Shown: positions 15,396-21,679 of the stretch, piece after piece
Position numbering within the stretch: the stretch's first letter is position 1
Layout: each line of letters begins with the position of its first letter
Source: Gallibacterium melopsittaci
GTDB taxonomy: Bacteria > Pseudomonadota > Gammaproteobacteria > Enterobacterales > Pasteurellaceae
Length of the DNA: 21,679 bases
Reading direction: 5' to 3'
Assembly (NCBI RefSeq): GCF_042433085.1
Contig: NZ_JBHLWA010000050.1
Span: forward strand, 1-21,679
Program-made: the position numbers and the translations under genes
Notes under the pieces: model-generated
Database searches by the model: none
The model's input: only the letters and a program-made list of their open reading frames with translations
Told to the model about the DNA's origin: nothing

Positions 15396-15788
15396 TTATA
15401 AATCCTGATCTAGATTTGCCAACTTTTCTTGTTTTGTATGATAGAAATACAGATAAATTAATCCAACTGGTGCAATTGCCCAACTAAAAGCAAAACATAA
15501 GCCAATAGTCATAATTTTTATAGAGAACATCAATAAAATATTCACAAAAAATACATTATCGCCAAAAATATATCCAACAATAGATTCATATACAAAGCGT
15601 GAATATGGATAAAGTAATAGTAATCCTGTTAGCATTAATGTGATTAGTATAAATTTATGATCAATAACACCTTTATTTGCATTGAATATCGTTACTTCTA
15701 ACAAGATATATAACAGTGATCCAAAAAATAGATTTCTGAAATAATAAGCCTTACTTAATCCACCAAATGTTTTCCCAATAAATGACAT
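15396..15788 (-). CDS. Uncharacterised small inner-membrane protein
   Basis: I do not recognise the family. The frame extends to a TTG at 15854, but that codon has no ribosome-binding site. The ATG at 15788 has AAGGGG 6 nt upstream and gives 130 residues starting MSFIGKTFGG. Hydrophobic stretches at about 20-36, 46-62, 80-97 and 98-116 suggest four membrane helices. The tail TKQEKLANLDQDL is charged and probably cytosolic. No catalytic or metal motif is evident. The strong initiation site and flanking terminators argue for a real gene. It lies alone between ydfG (convergent) and ftsH (upstream, same strand, behind the ftsH terminator). A TATAAA about 80 bp upstream could be its -10. Confidence 0.75.
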   Translation of the reverse strand: MSFIGKTFGGLSKAYYFRNLFFGSLLYILLEVTIFNANKGVIDHKFILITLMLTGLLLLYPYSRFVYESIVGYIFGDNVFFVNILLMFSIKIMTIGLCFAFSWAIAPVGLIYLYFYHTKQEKLANLDQDL

Positions 15789-15790
15789 AT

Positions 15791-15800
15791 CTCTCCCCTT
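15791..15800 (-). promoter_or_regulatory. Ribosome-binding site of the small membrane protein (decides start)
   Basis: Minus-strand AAGGGGAGAG directly precedes the ATG at 15788 with good spacing, favouring the 130-residue product over the 152-residue frame that begins at TTG 15854. Confidence 0.7.
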
Positions 15801-15900
15801 ATATTTTGGATATGTACTTTCATTAAAAATTAAATCTATGATTGATGCAATCAATTTATTTGCTGGTGTTTAATTTATACTGCTATCATCATAATCACGA

Positions 15901-15930
15901 AAATAAAAAAGAGGCTTTGTAGCCTCTTTT
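15901..15930 (-). terminator. Rho-independent terminator of ftsH
   Basis: AAAAGAGGCT (15907-15916) and AGCCTCTTTT (15921-15930) form a 10-bp stem with a 4-nt loop. On the minus strand it continues into a T run (TTTTTTATTTT). It lies 20 nt beyond the ftsH stop. Confidence 0.85.
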
Positions 15931-15950
15931 CTCATCTTTTAAAATATAAC

Positions 15951-17891
15951 TTACTCCGTTTTGTTGGATGAATCATCTTGATCTTCTGAAACCTTATCAT
16001 TCAACTCAGTTTCTTTGTGCGCTTTATTTTCAGATGATTTTTCTTCTTTATCCGCTGGTTTAACCTTTTCTACCCAACCTGCTGGAGGAGTAACCTCTTG
16101 ACGTTCCATTAATTGTTTAATTTGTGGTTCATCAATTGTTTCATATTTCACTAACGCATCTTTCATCGCATGTAAAATATCCATATTATCAACTAATAAT
16201 TGATGCGCACGTTGATAGTTCCGTGACACAATATCACGAACTTCTTCATCAATCGTATGTGCAGTTTCATCTGACATATGTTTTGCTTTCGCCATAGAAC
16301 GACCTAAGAAAACTTCACCTTCATTTTCAGCATAAAGAATTGGACCTAACTTACTTGAGAAGCCCCATTCAGTCACCATTTTGCGTGCAATATTCGTTGC
16401 AACCTGAATGTCATTTGACGCACCAGTAGACACATTCTCATCACCATAAATTAATGCTTCTGCAATACGTCCTGCATATAACGTAGAAAGTTTACTTTCT
16501 AATTGCTTTTGACTAATACTAATTTGATCACCTTCAGGTAAGAAGAAAGTTACCCCTAATGCTCGTCCGCGAGGAATAATCGTTACTTTATGCACTGGAT
16601 CATGTTCTGGTACCAAATACCCAACAATAGCATGTCCAGCTTCATGATAAGCAGTAGATTCTTTTTGCTTATCTGTCATCATCATAGTACGGCGTTCTGG
16701 TCCCATATTGATCTTATCTTTAGCTTTTTCAAATTCGATCATAGTAACCAATCGTTTATTAGTACGAGCTGCAAATAACGCTGCTTCATTTACTAAGTTT
16801 GCTAGGTCTGCACCTGAATAACCTGGTGTACCTCGTGCAATTGTCATCGCATCAACATCTCCTGCCAATGGAATCTTACGCATATGTACTTTCAAAATTT
16901 GTTCACGACCACGTACATCAGGTAAACCAACAACAACTTGACGGTCAAAACGACCTGGACGAGTTAACGCTGGATCAAGAACATCTGGACGGTTGGTTGC
17001 AGCAATAACAATAACACCTTCATTCCCTTCAAAGCCATCCATCTCAACCAGCATTTGGTTTAAAGTTTGTTCACGTTCATCATGACCACCACCTAAACCA
17101 GCACCACGCTGACGACCAACAGCATCAATTTCATCAATAAAAATCAAACAAGGCGCAGCTTTCTTCGCTTGTTCAAACATATCACGAACACGAGAAGCCC
17201 CTACCCCAACAAACATTTCCACGAAATCCGATCCTGAAATGGTAAAAAATGGTACTTTTGCTTCACCTGCAATAGCTTTAGCTAATAAAGTTTTACCTGT
17301 TCCTGGAGGACCAACCATTAAAATACCTTTTGGAATTTTTCCTCCTAGCTTTTGGAATTTGCTTGGATCACGTAAGAAATCAACAATCTCACCAACTTCT
17401 TCTTTCGCTTCATCGCAGCCAGCTACATCAGCAAAAGTTGTTTTAATTTGTTCTTGAGTCATCATTCTGGCACGGCTTTTACCAAACTTCATAGCACCGC
17501 CGCCACCACCTTGCATCTGACGCATAAAGAAGATCCAAACACCAATCAAAAGTAGCATTGGGAACCAAGAAATTAAGATTTGAGCAAATAATCCTCGTTT
17601 TTCTGGAGGTGTGCCAGCAACCTTAACATCTTTCTTTAACAGATCATCTAGTACTTTATCATCATATAATGGCATAACTGTTTGGTATTTATCGCCATTT
17701 TTCTTTGTAACAGTAATTTCATTACCATCAAATACGGTTTCTGAAATTTGATTATTACCAATATCAGTAATAAATGTAGAATAATCTATCGAATCTCTCG
17801 AACTGCTAGAAAAACCTTGGAAAACTGTCATTAACACAACGGCTACGACACTCCAAAGCATGATATTTTTAAGCATATTATTATTTTTCAA
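15951..17891 (-). CDS. ftsH: ATP-dependent zinc metalloprotease FtsH
   Basis: Membrane-anchored AAA+ protease that degrades misassembled membrane proteins and regulatory proteins (in E. coli sigma-32 and LpxC) as a hexamer. It has 646 residues. TM1 is at about 10-26 and TM2 at about 104-124, with a periplasmic domain between them. The AAA module has Walker A GPPGTGKT (194-201), pore loop FVGVGAS, Walker B CLIFIDEIDAVG and arginine-finger region RPGRFDR. The protease motif is HEAGH (416-420). An acidic, Lys/Glu-rich tail of about 45 residues follows. The frame begins at TTG 17891, with GGGGA 6 nt upstream. The ATG five codons later (17876) matches the E. coli N-terminus but lacks a ribosome site, so TTG is preferred, not proven. 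It follows rlmE by 50 bp, as in E. coli. Confidence 0.97.
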   Translation of the reverse strand: MKNNNMLKNIMLWSVVAVVLMTVFQGFSSSSRDSIDYSTFITDIGNNQISETVFDGNEITVTKKNGDKYQTVMPLYDDKVLDDLLKKDVKVAGTPPEKRGLFAQILISWFPMLLLIGVWIFFMRQMQGGGGGAMKFGKSRARMMTQEQIKTTFADVAGCDEAKEEVGEIVDFLRDPSKFQKLGGKIPKGILMVGPPGTGKTLLAKAIAGEAKVPFFTISGSDFVEMFVGVGASRVRDMFEQAKKAAPCLIFIDEIDAVGRQRGAGLGGGHDEREQTLNQMLVEMDGFEGNEGVIVIAATNRPDVLDPALTRPGRFDRQVVVGLPDVRGREQILKVHMRKIPLAGDVDAMTIARGTPGYSGADLANLVNEAALFAARTNKRLVTMIEFEKAKDKINMGPERRTMMMTDKQKESTAYHEAGHAIVGYLVPEHDPVHKVTIIPRGRALGVTFFLPEGDQISISQKQLESKLSTLYAGRIAEALIYGDENVSTGASNDIQVATNIARKMVTEWGFSSKLGPILYAENEGEVFLGRSMAKAKHMSDETAHTIDEEVRDIVSRNYQRAHQLLVDNMDILHAMKDALVKYETIDEPQIKQLMERQEVTPPAGWVEKVKPADKEEKSSENKAHKETELNDKVSEDQDDSSNKTE

Positions 17892-17941
17892 GGTAAATCC
17901 CCGTTTATATTTGTTTGATTAAAAAATGGTTTTCTTTGTGG

Positions 17942-18571
17942 CTAAAGTTTATACCCAGTTGCAACAATATAGACTTCCCGAGAACGATCTCTTGATGCCT
18001 CTGGTTTGCGTACTTTTACATTTTTAAATAATGAGCGAATTTCTCGTAGATATTCATCAAAGCCCTCTCCTTGAAATACTTTCACCACAAAACTCCCTTG
18101 TGAAGCAAGAACTTGCTTACACATATCTAAAGCTAACTCGACAAGATACATTGCACGCGGAATATCTACTGAAGGCATACCACTAAAATTTGGTGCCATA
18201 TCAGACATCACAACATCAACTTTGTTCTCGCCAATCTTATCTAGCAATGTATTTAAAACTTTTTCTTCACGGAAATCGCCTTGTAAGAAATCAACTCCAA
18301 CAATTGGATCCATATCTAAAATATCACAAGCGATAACCCGGCCTTTTTGTCCAATTTGAGTCACAACATATTGTGACCAACCACCAGGGGCAGCACCAAG
18401 ATCTACCACGGTCATATTTGGCTTAAATAATTTATCCGTTTTTTGAATTTCATCTAATTTAAAATAAGCTCGTGAACGCAATTTTTGCTTATGAGCTTGC
18501 TGAACAAATTTATCTTTGAAGTGTTCGTTGAGCCAACGAGTAGAGCTAGCAGAACGTTTTTTCTTACCCAT
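17942..18571 (-). CDS. rlmE: 23S rRNA 2'-O-ribose U2552 methyltransferase RlmE (FtsJ/RrmJ)
   Basis: Heat-shock SAM-dependent methyltransferase that modifies U2552 in the A loop of 23S rRNA on the 50S subunit and aids late assembly. It has 209 residues, the E. coli length. The SAM motif is VVDLGAAPGGWSQ (55-67). The catalytic tetrad known from E. coli (K38, D124, K164, E199) is present at identical numbers: RAYFKL, SDMAP, VVKVFQGEG and RSREVY. The basic N-terminus (KKKRSAS, KLRSRAYFK) fits RNA binding. The ATG at 18571 has only a weak upstream AAG-type site. It is the first gene of the rlmE-ftsH pair, behind a promoter resembling the sigma-32 consensus, and is divergent from yhbY. Confidence 0.97.
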   Translation of the reverse strand: MGKKKRSASSTRWLNEHFKDKFVQQAHKQKLRSRAYFKLDEIQKTDKLFKPNMTVVDLGAAPGGWSQYVVTQIGQKGRVIACDILDMDPIVGVDFLQGDFREEKVLNTLLDKIGENKVDVVMSDMAPNFSGMPSVDIPRAMYLVELALDMCKQVLASQGSFVVKVFQGEGFDEYLREIRSLFKNVKVRKPEASRDRSREVYIVATGYKL

Positions 18572-18621
18572 AACTACTTAAAACTAAAACTTATTACTTT
18601 ACTATCAAAAAATACCGATAC

Positions 18622-18651
18622 TATATGATGATTATTACCTAAATTTCAAGG
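18622..18651 (-). promoter_or_regulatory. Candidate sigma-32-like (heat-shock) promoter of rlmE-ftsH
   Basis: On the minus strand CCTTGAAA (plus 18644-18651) and CATCATATA (plus 18622-18630) are separated by 14 nt, counted from CTTGAA. They resemble the sigma-32 -35 (CTTGAA) and -10 (CCCCATNTA, 7 of 9). The same segment can be read as a sigma-70 promoter (TTGAAA, 18 nt, TATAGT). The transcript would start about 40 nt before rlmE. E. coli rlmE-ftsH is known to be heat-induced. Confidence 0.5.
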
Positions 18652-18813
18652 TAAAGTGATGTAAATTAAACGAATGCAGCAATAGGTAAGACAATTATAT
18701 CGAATTATTATTAAATTAGATGTCTATCCAGTAATTTTTAGCGAATGCCTTTCTATTTTTTTCATAACTGTTTAAAATGGCACGTTTTACAAATTATGAC
18801 TTAAAGGATCAAT

Positions 18814-19116
18814 ATGTCACTTACTCTTTCAACAAAACAAAAGCAATATTTAAAAGGTTTAGCACATCACCTAAATCCTGTTGTTTTATTGGGCGGAAAT
18901 GGCCTCACTGAAGGTGTTATTGCTGAAATTGATAATGCACTCAACCACCACGAATTGATTAAAGTAAAAATTTCTGGTGTAGAACGCGAAGATAAAGAAT
19001 TAGTTACTGCTGCAATCGTACGTGAGACAGGAGCTTGTGCCGTACAACGTATTGGCCATATTTTAGTTCTTTATCGTCCAAGTGATGAACCAACAATTAT
19101 CTTACCAAAAAAATAA
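18814..19116 (+). CDS. yhbY: CRM-domain RNA-binding ribosome-assembly protein YhbY
   Basis: Small single-domain CRM protein associated with pre-50S ribosomal particles. It has 100 residues (E. coli 97). Characteristic segments are LKGLAHHLNPVVLLGGNGLTEGVIAEIDNALNHHE (shown here as one domain, residues about 14-48), with the GNGLTE loop, and ELIKVKI. The C-terminus IGHILVLYRPS completes the alpha/beta fold. AAGGA lies 5 nt before the ATG; a TAAAAT at 18773-18778 may be its -10. Its divergent position to rlmE, an rRNA methyltransferase acting on the same 50S particle, is common in gammaproteobacteria. A bidirectional terminator separates it from metK. Confidence 0.95.
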   Translation: MSLTLSTKQKQYLKGLAHHLNPVVLLGGNGLTEGVIAEIDNALNHHELIKVKISGVEREDKELVTAAIVRETGACAVQRIGHILVLYRPSDEPTIILPKK

Positions 19117-19127
19117 TTTTATATATC

Positions 19128-19175
19128 TAAAAAAGAAAGCTTCTTAAACCTAATCGAATAAGAAGCTTTTTGATT
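19128..19175. terminator. Bidirectional terminator between yhbY and metK
   Basis: An 11-bp stem (AAAGCTTCTTA 19136-19146 with TAAGAAGCTTT 19159-19169) carries a 12-nt loop. T runs flank both sides: TTTTTGATTT on the plus strand and CTTTTTTAGA on the minus strand. It therefore suits both convergent genes. Confidence 0.85.
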
Positions 19176-19191
19176 TCAGGTAGTCTACTAC

Positions 19192-20340
19192 TTATTTTAA
19201 ATAACTACGTAATAGTTCTGCTTTATCAGTACGTTCCCAAGGGAATTGTTCTCGACCAAAATGCCCATATGCTGCAGTTTGACGATAAATTGGTTGGATT
19301 AAATCTAACATTTTAATCAAACCATATGGACGTAAATCAAAATGTTCACGAACCAATTTCACTAATAACTCATTATCAATTTTACCAGTACCAAACGTTT
19401 CAATCATAATTGATGTCGGTTCTGCCACCCCGATTGCATATGATAATTGAATTTCACAACGATCAGCTAAGCCCGCAGCAACAATATTTTTTGCCACATA
19501 ACGTGCTGCATATGCCGCAGAACGGTCAACCTTAGAAGGATCTTTACCTGAGAATGCCCCACCACCATGACGAGCAGCGCCACCATAAGTATCAACAATA
19601 ATTTTACGTCCTGTTAAACCACAATCTCCCATTGGCCCACCGATAACGAAGCGACCAGTAGGATTAATAAAATACTTAGTATTTGCAGATAACCATTGCT
19701 CTGGTAATACTGGTTTAATAATTTCTTCCATGATACCTTCACGTAAATCTTTCTCGCTTACACTGTCTGCATGCTGACTGGAAAGAACCACAGTATCAAT
19801 ACCTTGGATTTTTCCATCTTCATATATAAAAGTAATTTGGCTTTTCGCATCTGGGCGTAACCATGGTAAAACACCACTACGGCGGACTTCTGCTTGTTTT
19901 TCCATTAAACGATGAGCATAAGTAATTGGCGCTGGCATCAATACTTCTGTTTCATTTGTAGCATAACCAAACATGATTCCCTGATCTCCTGCACCTTGAT
20001 CGAGAGGATTTTCTCTATCTACACCTTGATTAATATCAGAAGATTGTTTACCAATACCATTCAGGACTGCACAAGAATGCCCATCAAATCCCATTTCTGA
20101 TGAAGTATAACCAATATCACAGATCACTTGACGAGCTAGGTGTTCAATATCCACCCATGCGGAAGTTGTGATCTCTCCACCAATCAATGCCATTCCTGTT
20201 TTTACATAGGTTTCACACGCAACACGTGCTTTAGGATCTTGCTTTAAAATTTCATCTAAAACTGCATCTGAAATCTGATCTGCAATTTTATCTGGATGTC
20301 CTTCAGACACAGATTCAGAAGTGAATAAATATTTTGACAT
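19192..20340 (-). CDS. metK: S-adenosylmethionine synthetase MetK
   Basis: Cytosolic enzyme that makes S-adenosylmethionine from methionine and ATP, supplying the methyl donor used by RlmE and TehB among others. It has 382 residues (E. coli 384). The ATP-binding SEGHPDKIADQISDAVLD starts near residue 12 with H15; signature 1 GAGDQGIMFGYA begins at 116; signature 2 GGGAFSGKDPSKVDRS begins at 259. AAGGAA precedes the ATG. The upstream promoter TTGTCA-16 nt-TATTAT is followed directly by three tandem MetJ-like boxes, which points to repression by MetJ with SAM. It is transcribed alone; a terminator of the upstream HTH gene isolates it. Confidence 0.98.
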   Translation of the reverse strand: MSKYLFTSESVSEGHPDKIADQISDAVLDEILKQDPKARVACETYVKTGMALIGGEITTSAWVDIEHLARQVICDIGYTSSEMGFDGHSCAVLNGIGKQSSDINQGVDRENPLDQGAGDQGIMFGYATNETEVLMPAPITYAHRLMEKQAEVRRSGVLPWLRPDAKSQITFIYEDGKIQGIDTVVLSSQHADSVSEKDLREGIMEEIIKPVLPEQWLSANTKYFINPTGRFVIGGPMGDCGLTGRKIIVDTYGGAARHGGGAFSGKDPSKVDRSAAYAARYVAKNIVAAGLADRCEIQLSYAIGVAEPTSIMIETFGTGKIDNELLVKLVREHFDLRPYGLIKMLDLIQPIYRQTAAYGHFGREQFPWERTDKAELLRSYLK

Positions 20341-20427
20341 GAAAATTCCTTATTAAAATTTAAGTTATAAATTTCAATTTATCTTAATAATAAATAAGTA
20401 GAAAACATTAAAGGGAGGTTATTAAAT

Positions 20428-20451
20428 AGATGTTTTTACTTCTAGACGGCT
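20428..20451. promoter_or_regulatory. Tandem MetJ-like operator for metK
   Basis: Three contiguous 8-mers, AGATGTTT, TTACTTCT and AGACGGCT, match the MetJ box AGACGTCT at 6, 5 and 7 of 8 positions. They sit immediately downstream of the metK -10 element, over the expected transcription start, about 90 nt before the ATG. MetJ normally binds two or more adjacent boxes cooperatively. Confidence 0.65.
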
Positions 20452-20479
20452 ATAATACCGTTTATTTTACATTTGACAA
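20452..20479 (-). promoter_or_regulatory. metK promoter
   Basis: On the minus strand TTGTCA (plus 20474-20479) and TATTAT (plus 20452-20457) are 16 nt apart, each 5 of 6 to the sigma-70 consensus. The leader would be about 105 nt and very AT-rich. No SAM riboswitch fold was noticed. Confidence 0.6.
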
Positions 20480-20526
20480 GTAATTTTTTAGTTAGTTATT
20501 GATTATCTAATAAGTTTGCATTCTCA

Positions 20527-20557
20527 TAAAAATTAGATGATCGCCGAAACGATCATC
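20527..20557 (-). terminator. Terminator of the HTH-2TM gene
   Basis: GATGATCG (20536-20543) pairs with CGATCATC (20550-20557) around a 6-nt loop. Read on the minus strand it is followed by TAATTTTTATG. It lies 16 nt after the stop of the HTH gene. Confidence 0.75.
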
Positions 20558-20573
20558 ATAATTAAGAGAATCT

Positions 20574-21047
20574 TTATAATCTTTTATTTAACTGTTGTTC
20601 AACTTTTTTCCTCTCCCATTCATCATCAAGCCACATAGGAACTACCCAAACGCGAATAGCTTTGATCAATATACCTATTCCCCATCCAACAATAACCCAA
20701 ATTACCCACCAATAATCTGGTGTCACTATTAAATTAATCAGAAATAGTAAAAAGTTTATGACAACATAAATACTTAATTGGATATAAAAGTCTCTTATCT
20801 GACGTACTTTCTTTAACGCTATATTTATTTCAGGTGTCATCATAGAATGATCCTCATTTTCCACAGGTGGTTGTTGTAGAGTTGCAATACTGACCTGAAA
20901 TACTGCTGCTAAAGCAGCCCACGTTTCCAAACCAACACGATCCCCCTTTTCCACTCGATAGATTGTACGTGTAGATAACCCTGTTAGTTCCGCTAATGTT
21001 TCTTGAGTCCAGCCATTTTTTTCTCGCCAAATCTTGACAGAGTTCAT
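20574..21047 (-). CDS. XRE-type HTH regulator fused to a 2TM membrane domain
   Basis: A predicted membrane-tethered transcriptional regulator of 157 residues. Residues 1-55 form a Cro/CI-type helix-turn-helix (WTQETLAELTGLSTRTIYRVEKGDR). A linker follows. Residues 78-150 resemble the 2TM domain: RQIRDFYIQLSIYVVINFLLFLIN, then WWVIWVIVGWGIGILIKAIRVW, and a terminal WLDDEWERKKVEQQL. The two hydrophobic segments at about 92-108 and 113-131 would place both ends in the cytosol. The frame extends ten codons upstream to an ATG at 21077 with no ribosome site, while the ATG at 21047 has AAGAGG 9 nt upstream and directly precedes the HTH. Target genes are unknown. It is flanked by rRNA genes upstream and metK downstream, and neither suggests a partner. 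Confidence 0.85.
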   Translation of the reverse strand: MNSVKIWREKNGWTQETLAELTGLSTRTIYRVEKGDRVGLETWAALAAVFQVSIATLQQPPVENEDHSMMTPEINIALKKVRQIRDFYIQLSIYVVINFLLFLINLIVTPDYWWVIWVIVGWGIGILIKAIRVWVVPMWLDDEWERKKVEQQLNKRL

Positions 21048-21077
21048 ACATAGAAACCTCTTATTAATAAAGTTCAT

Positions 21078-21321
21078 ATCACATCATAAATAAAACGTTA
21101 AAAATAAGCGAACAACATACATTAAAATTTAACGCGCAGCAGATATTCTCACTTTATAAAAAGTTTAACCATGACAATTATCAGACAAAAAACTGACATT
21201 ATCATGAATTAGGAAAACAGAATAACAAATGTATATCGCATATTAGGAAAAGCCAATTTATCAACTTAATAGACATAAGGGATGAGATGTGTGGTATGGC
21301 GAATAACATAATAAAATAATG
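21078..21321. other. Gene-free interval between the HTH gene and the rRNA operon terminator
   Basis: About 240 bp without a credible gene. It should hold the promoter of the HTH-2TM gene (minus strand). A TATAAA lies at plus 21154-21159 read in reverse, with no good -35. The prominent content is the inverted repeat at 21170-21206. A possible 10-residue frame at 21287-21319 was rejected. Confidence 0.5.
21170..21206. repeat. Imperfect inverted repeat upstream of the HTH-2TM gene
   Basis: CATGACAATTATCAG (21170-21184) and CTGACATTATCATG (21193-21206) are near-complementary with an 8-nt A-rich centre. Each arm is itself a small dyad (TGA-N-TCA). The repeat lies about 125-160 bp upstream of the HTH-2TM start, next to a likely -10, and could be an autoregulatory operator. 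Confidence 0.55.
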
Positions 21322-21354
21322 CAAAAAAAAAACGCTAACCTACTGGTTAGCGTT
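21322..21354 (-). terminator. rRNA operon terminator
   Basis: AACGCTAACC (21331-21340) and GGTTAGCGTT (21345-21354) form a 10-bp stem with a 4-nt loop, followed on the minus strand by a T run of about eight or more. It lies about 20 nt past the 5S gene, as expected for the end of an rrn operon. Confidence 0.9.
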
Positions 21355-21375
21355 CTTCCTTCTCTTTATTCAAAA

Positions 21376-21490
21376 CCTGGCAGTGACCTACTCTCACATG
21401 GGAAACTCCCACACTACCATCGGCGTGACAACATTTCACTTCTGAGTTCGGCATGGATTCAGGTGGGCCTATTGCACTCTCGCCGCCAGG
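21376..21490 (-). rRNA. rrf: 5S ribosomal RNA
   Basis: On the minus strand the sequence begins CCTGGCGGCGAGAGTGCAAT and ends CACTGCCAGG, whose ends pair to form helix I. It includes the conserved CCACCTGA, CCATGCCGAACTC and AGAAGTGAAA segments of gammaproteobacterial 5S rRNA. Length is about 115 nt between the recognised ends; exact termini may differ by a few bases. It is the last gene of the operon, and no distal tRNA is present. Confidence 0.96.
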
Positions 21491-21663
21491 ATAATTCGGC
21501 TTTTTCTCTTATCTTGTCTTGTCTTTTCTTCTGTTTTTTTTGTTCTGTTCTTCTTCCCTTCAACGTCCCATACAAGCTTTCTACTGATTCTCTTTTTTAG
21601 CTTTTTTCGCTTTCTTATTTCTTTTTTCGATTCTCGCTTTAGGCTAAAACCCTTCAGCGTTGT
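21491..21663 (-). other. 23S-5S intergenic spacer, purine-rich in the transcript
   Basis: About 170 nt between 23S and 5S rRNA with no tRNA. The plus strand is dominated by C and T, so the precursor RNA would be strongly purine-rich (GA and A runs). It includes a CTTGT tandem repeat near 21513-21522. The segment next to 23S (ACAACGCTGAAG in RNA sense) resembles the conserved start of such spacers. Confidence 0.7.
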
Positions 21664-21679
21664 ATAGTTAAGCCTCTCG
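21664..21679 (-). rRNA. rrl: 23S ribosomal RNA, 3' end only (partial)
   Basis: The last 16 bases read CGAGAGGCTTAACTAT on the minus strand, matching the conserved 3' end of 23S rRNA (GAGGCTTAAC in E. coli). The rest of the gene lies beyond the window. Confidence 0.8.

Noticed and set aside
20473..20478. Plus-strand TTGACA as a promoter reading away from metK
   Set aside because: No good -10 at 16-18 nt, and no plus-strand gene follows; the bases serve the minus-strand metK -35 (TTGTCA).
20854..21051. A 65-codon minus-strand frame overlapping the HTH gene
   Set aside because: Shifted-frame shadow of the HTH-2TM gene; its ATG overlaps the true start region, and the product shows no domain.
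21287..21319. A 10-residue frame preceded by AAGG
   Set aside because: Too short, no conservation evidence, and pointing into the rrn terminator.
21319..21600. A 93-codon plus-strand reading frame
   Set aside because: It runs antisense through the rrn terminator, the 5S rRNA and the spacer; it is not a protein gene.

Overview
The window looks like chromosomal housekeeping DNA from an AT-rich gammaproteobacterium, most likely a member of the Pasteurellaceae. The protein sequences look like orthologues of Enterobacteriaceae genes (YidA, YpjD, YfjD, YdfG, RlmE, FtsH, MetK). TehB carries the N-terminal extension typical of the Haemophilus protein, and the gene orders slt-trpR-mtgA, ypjD-yfjD next to ffh, and rlmE-ftsH opposite yhbY are familiar gammaproteobacterial arrangements. 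The genus cannot be named. No exact copy of either classical Pasteurellaceae DNA-uptake core was seen by eye.

Layout. 1-3850: periplasmic cpdB (minus), divergent from yidA and a sirtuin (plus). 3850-7650: yfjD and ypjD (minus), divergent from ffh (plus). 7650-10500: a UhpC-like sugar-phosphate carrier and a xanthine/urate-type NCS2 permease, both minus, with a perfect-looking PurR operator over the permease promoter. 10540-15380: plus-strand tehB, slt, trpR, mtgA and ydfG, with a TrpR-like operator at the slt/trpR junction. 15390-15790: a small unrecognised membrane protein (minus). 15900-19190: rlmE-ftsH (minus) with a heat-shock-like promoter, divergent from yhbY. 19190-21060: metK behind tandem MetJ-like boxes, then an HTH regulator fused to a two-helix membrane domain. 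21330-21679: the 3' end of an rRNA operon on the minus strand (terminator, 5S, purine-rich spacer, last bases of 23S).

The genes cover nucleotide salvage (cpdB, purine permease), protein targeting and membrane quality control (ffh, ftsH), rRNA methylation and ribosome assembly (rlmE, yhbY), peptidoglycan turnover and synthesis (slt, mtgA), methyl-donor synthesis (metK) and oxyanion/methyltransferase stress resistance (tehB). I found no IS element, prophage, CRISPR array, tRNA or clear horizontally acquired island. The most informative content is regulatory: four operators or promoters (PurR, TrpR, MetJ, sigma-32-like) lie where the known biology of the adjacent genes predicts. The least-described genes are the sirtuin lacking the zinc cysteines, the HTH-2TM protein and the 130-residue membrane protein.

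Several starts are chosen on ribosome-binding-site evidence: cpdB at 2118, ypjD at 6009, the small membrane protein at 15788 and the HTH protein at 21047. yfjD and ftsH appear to start at TTG.
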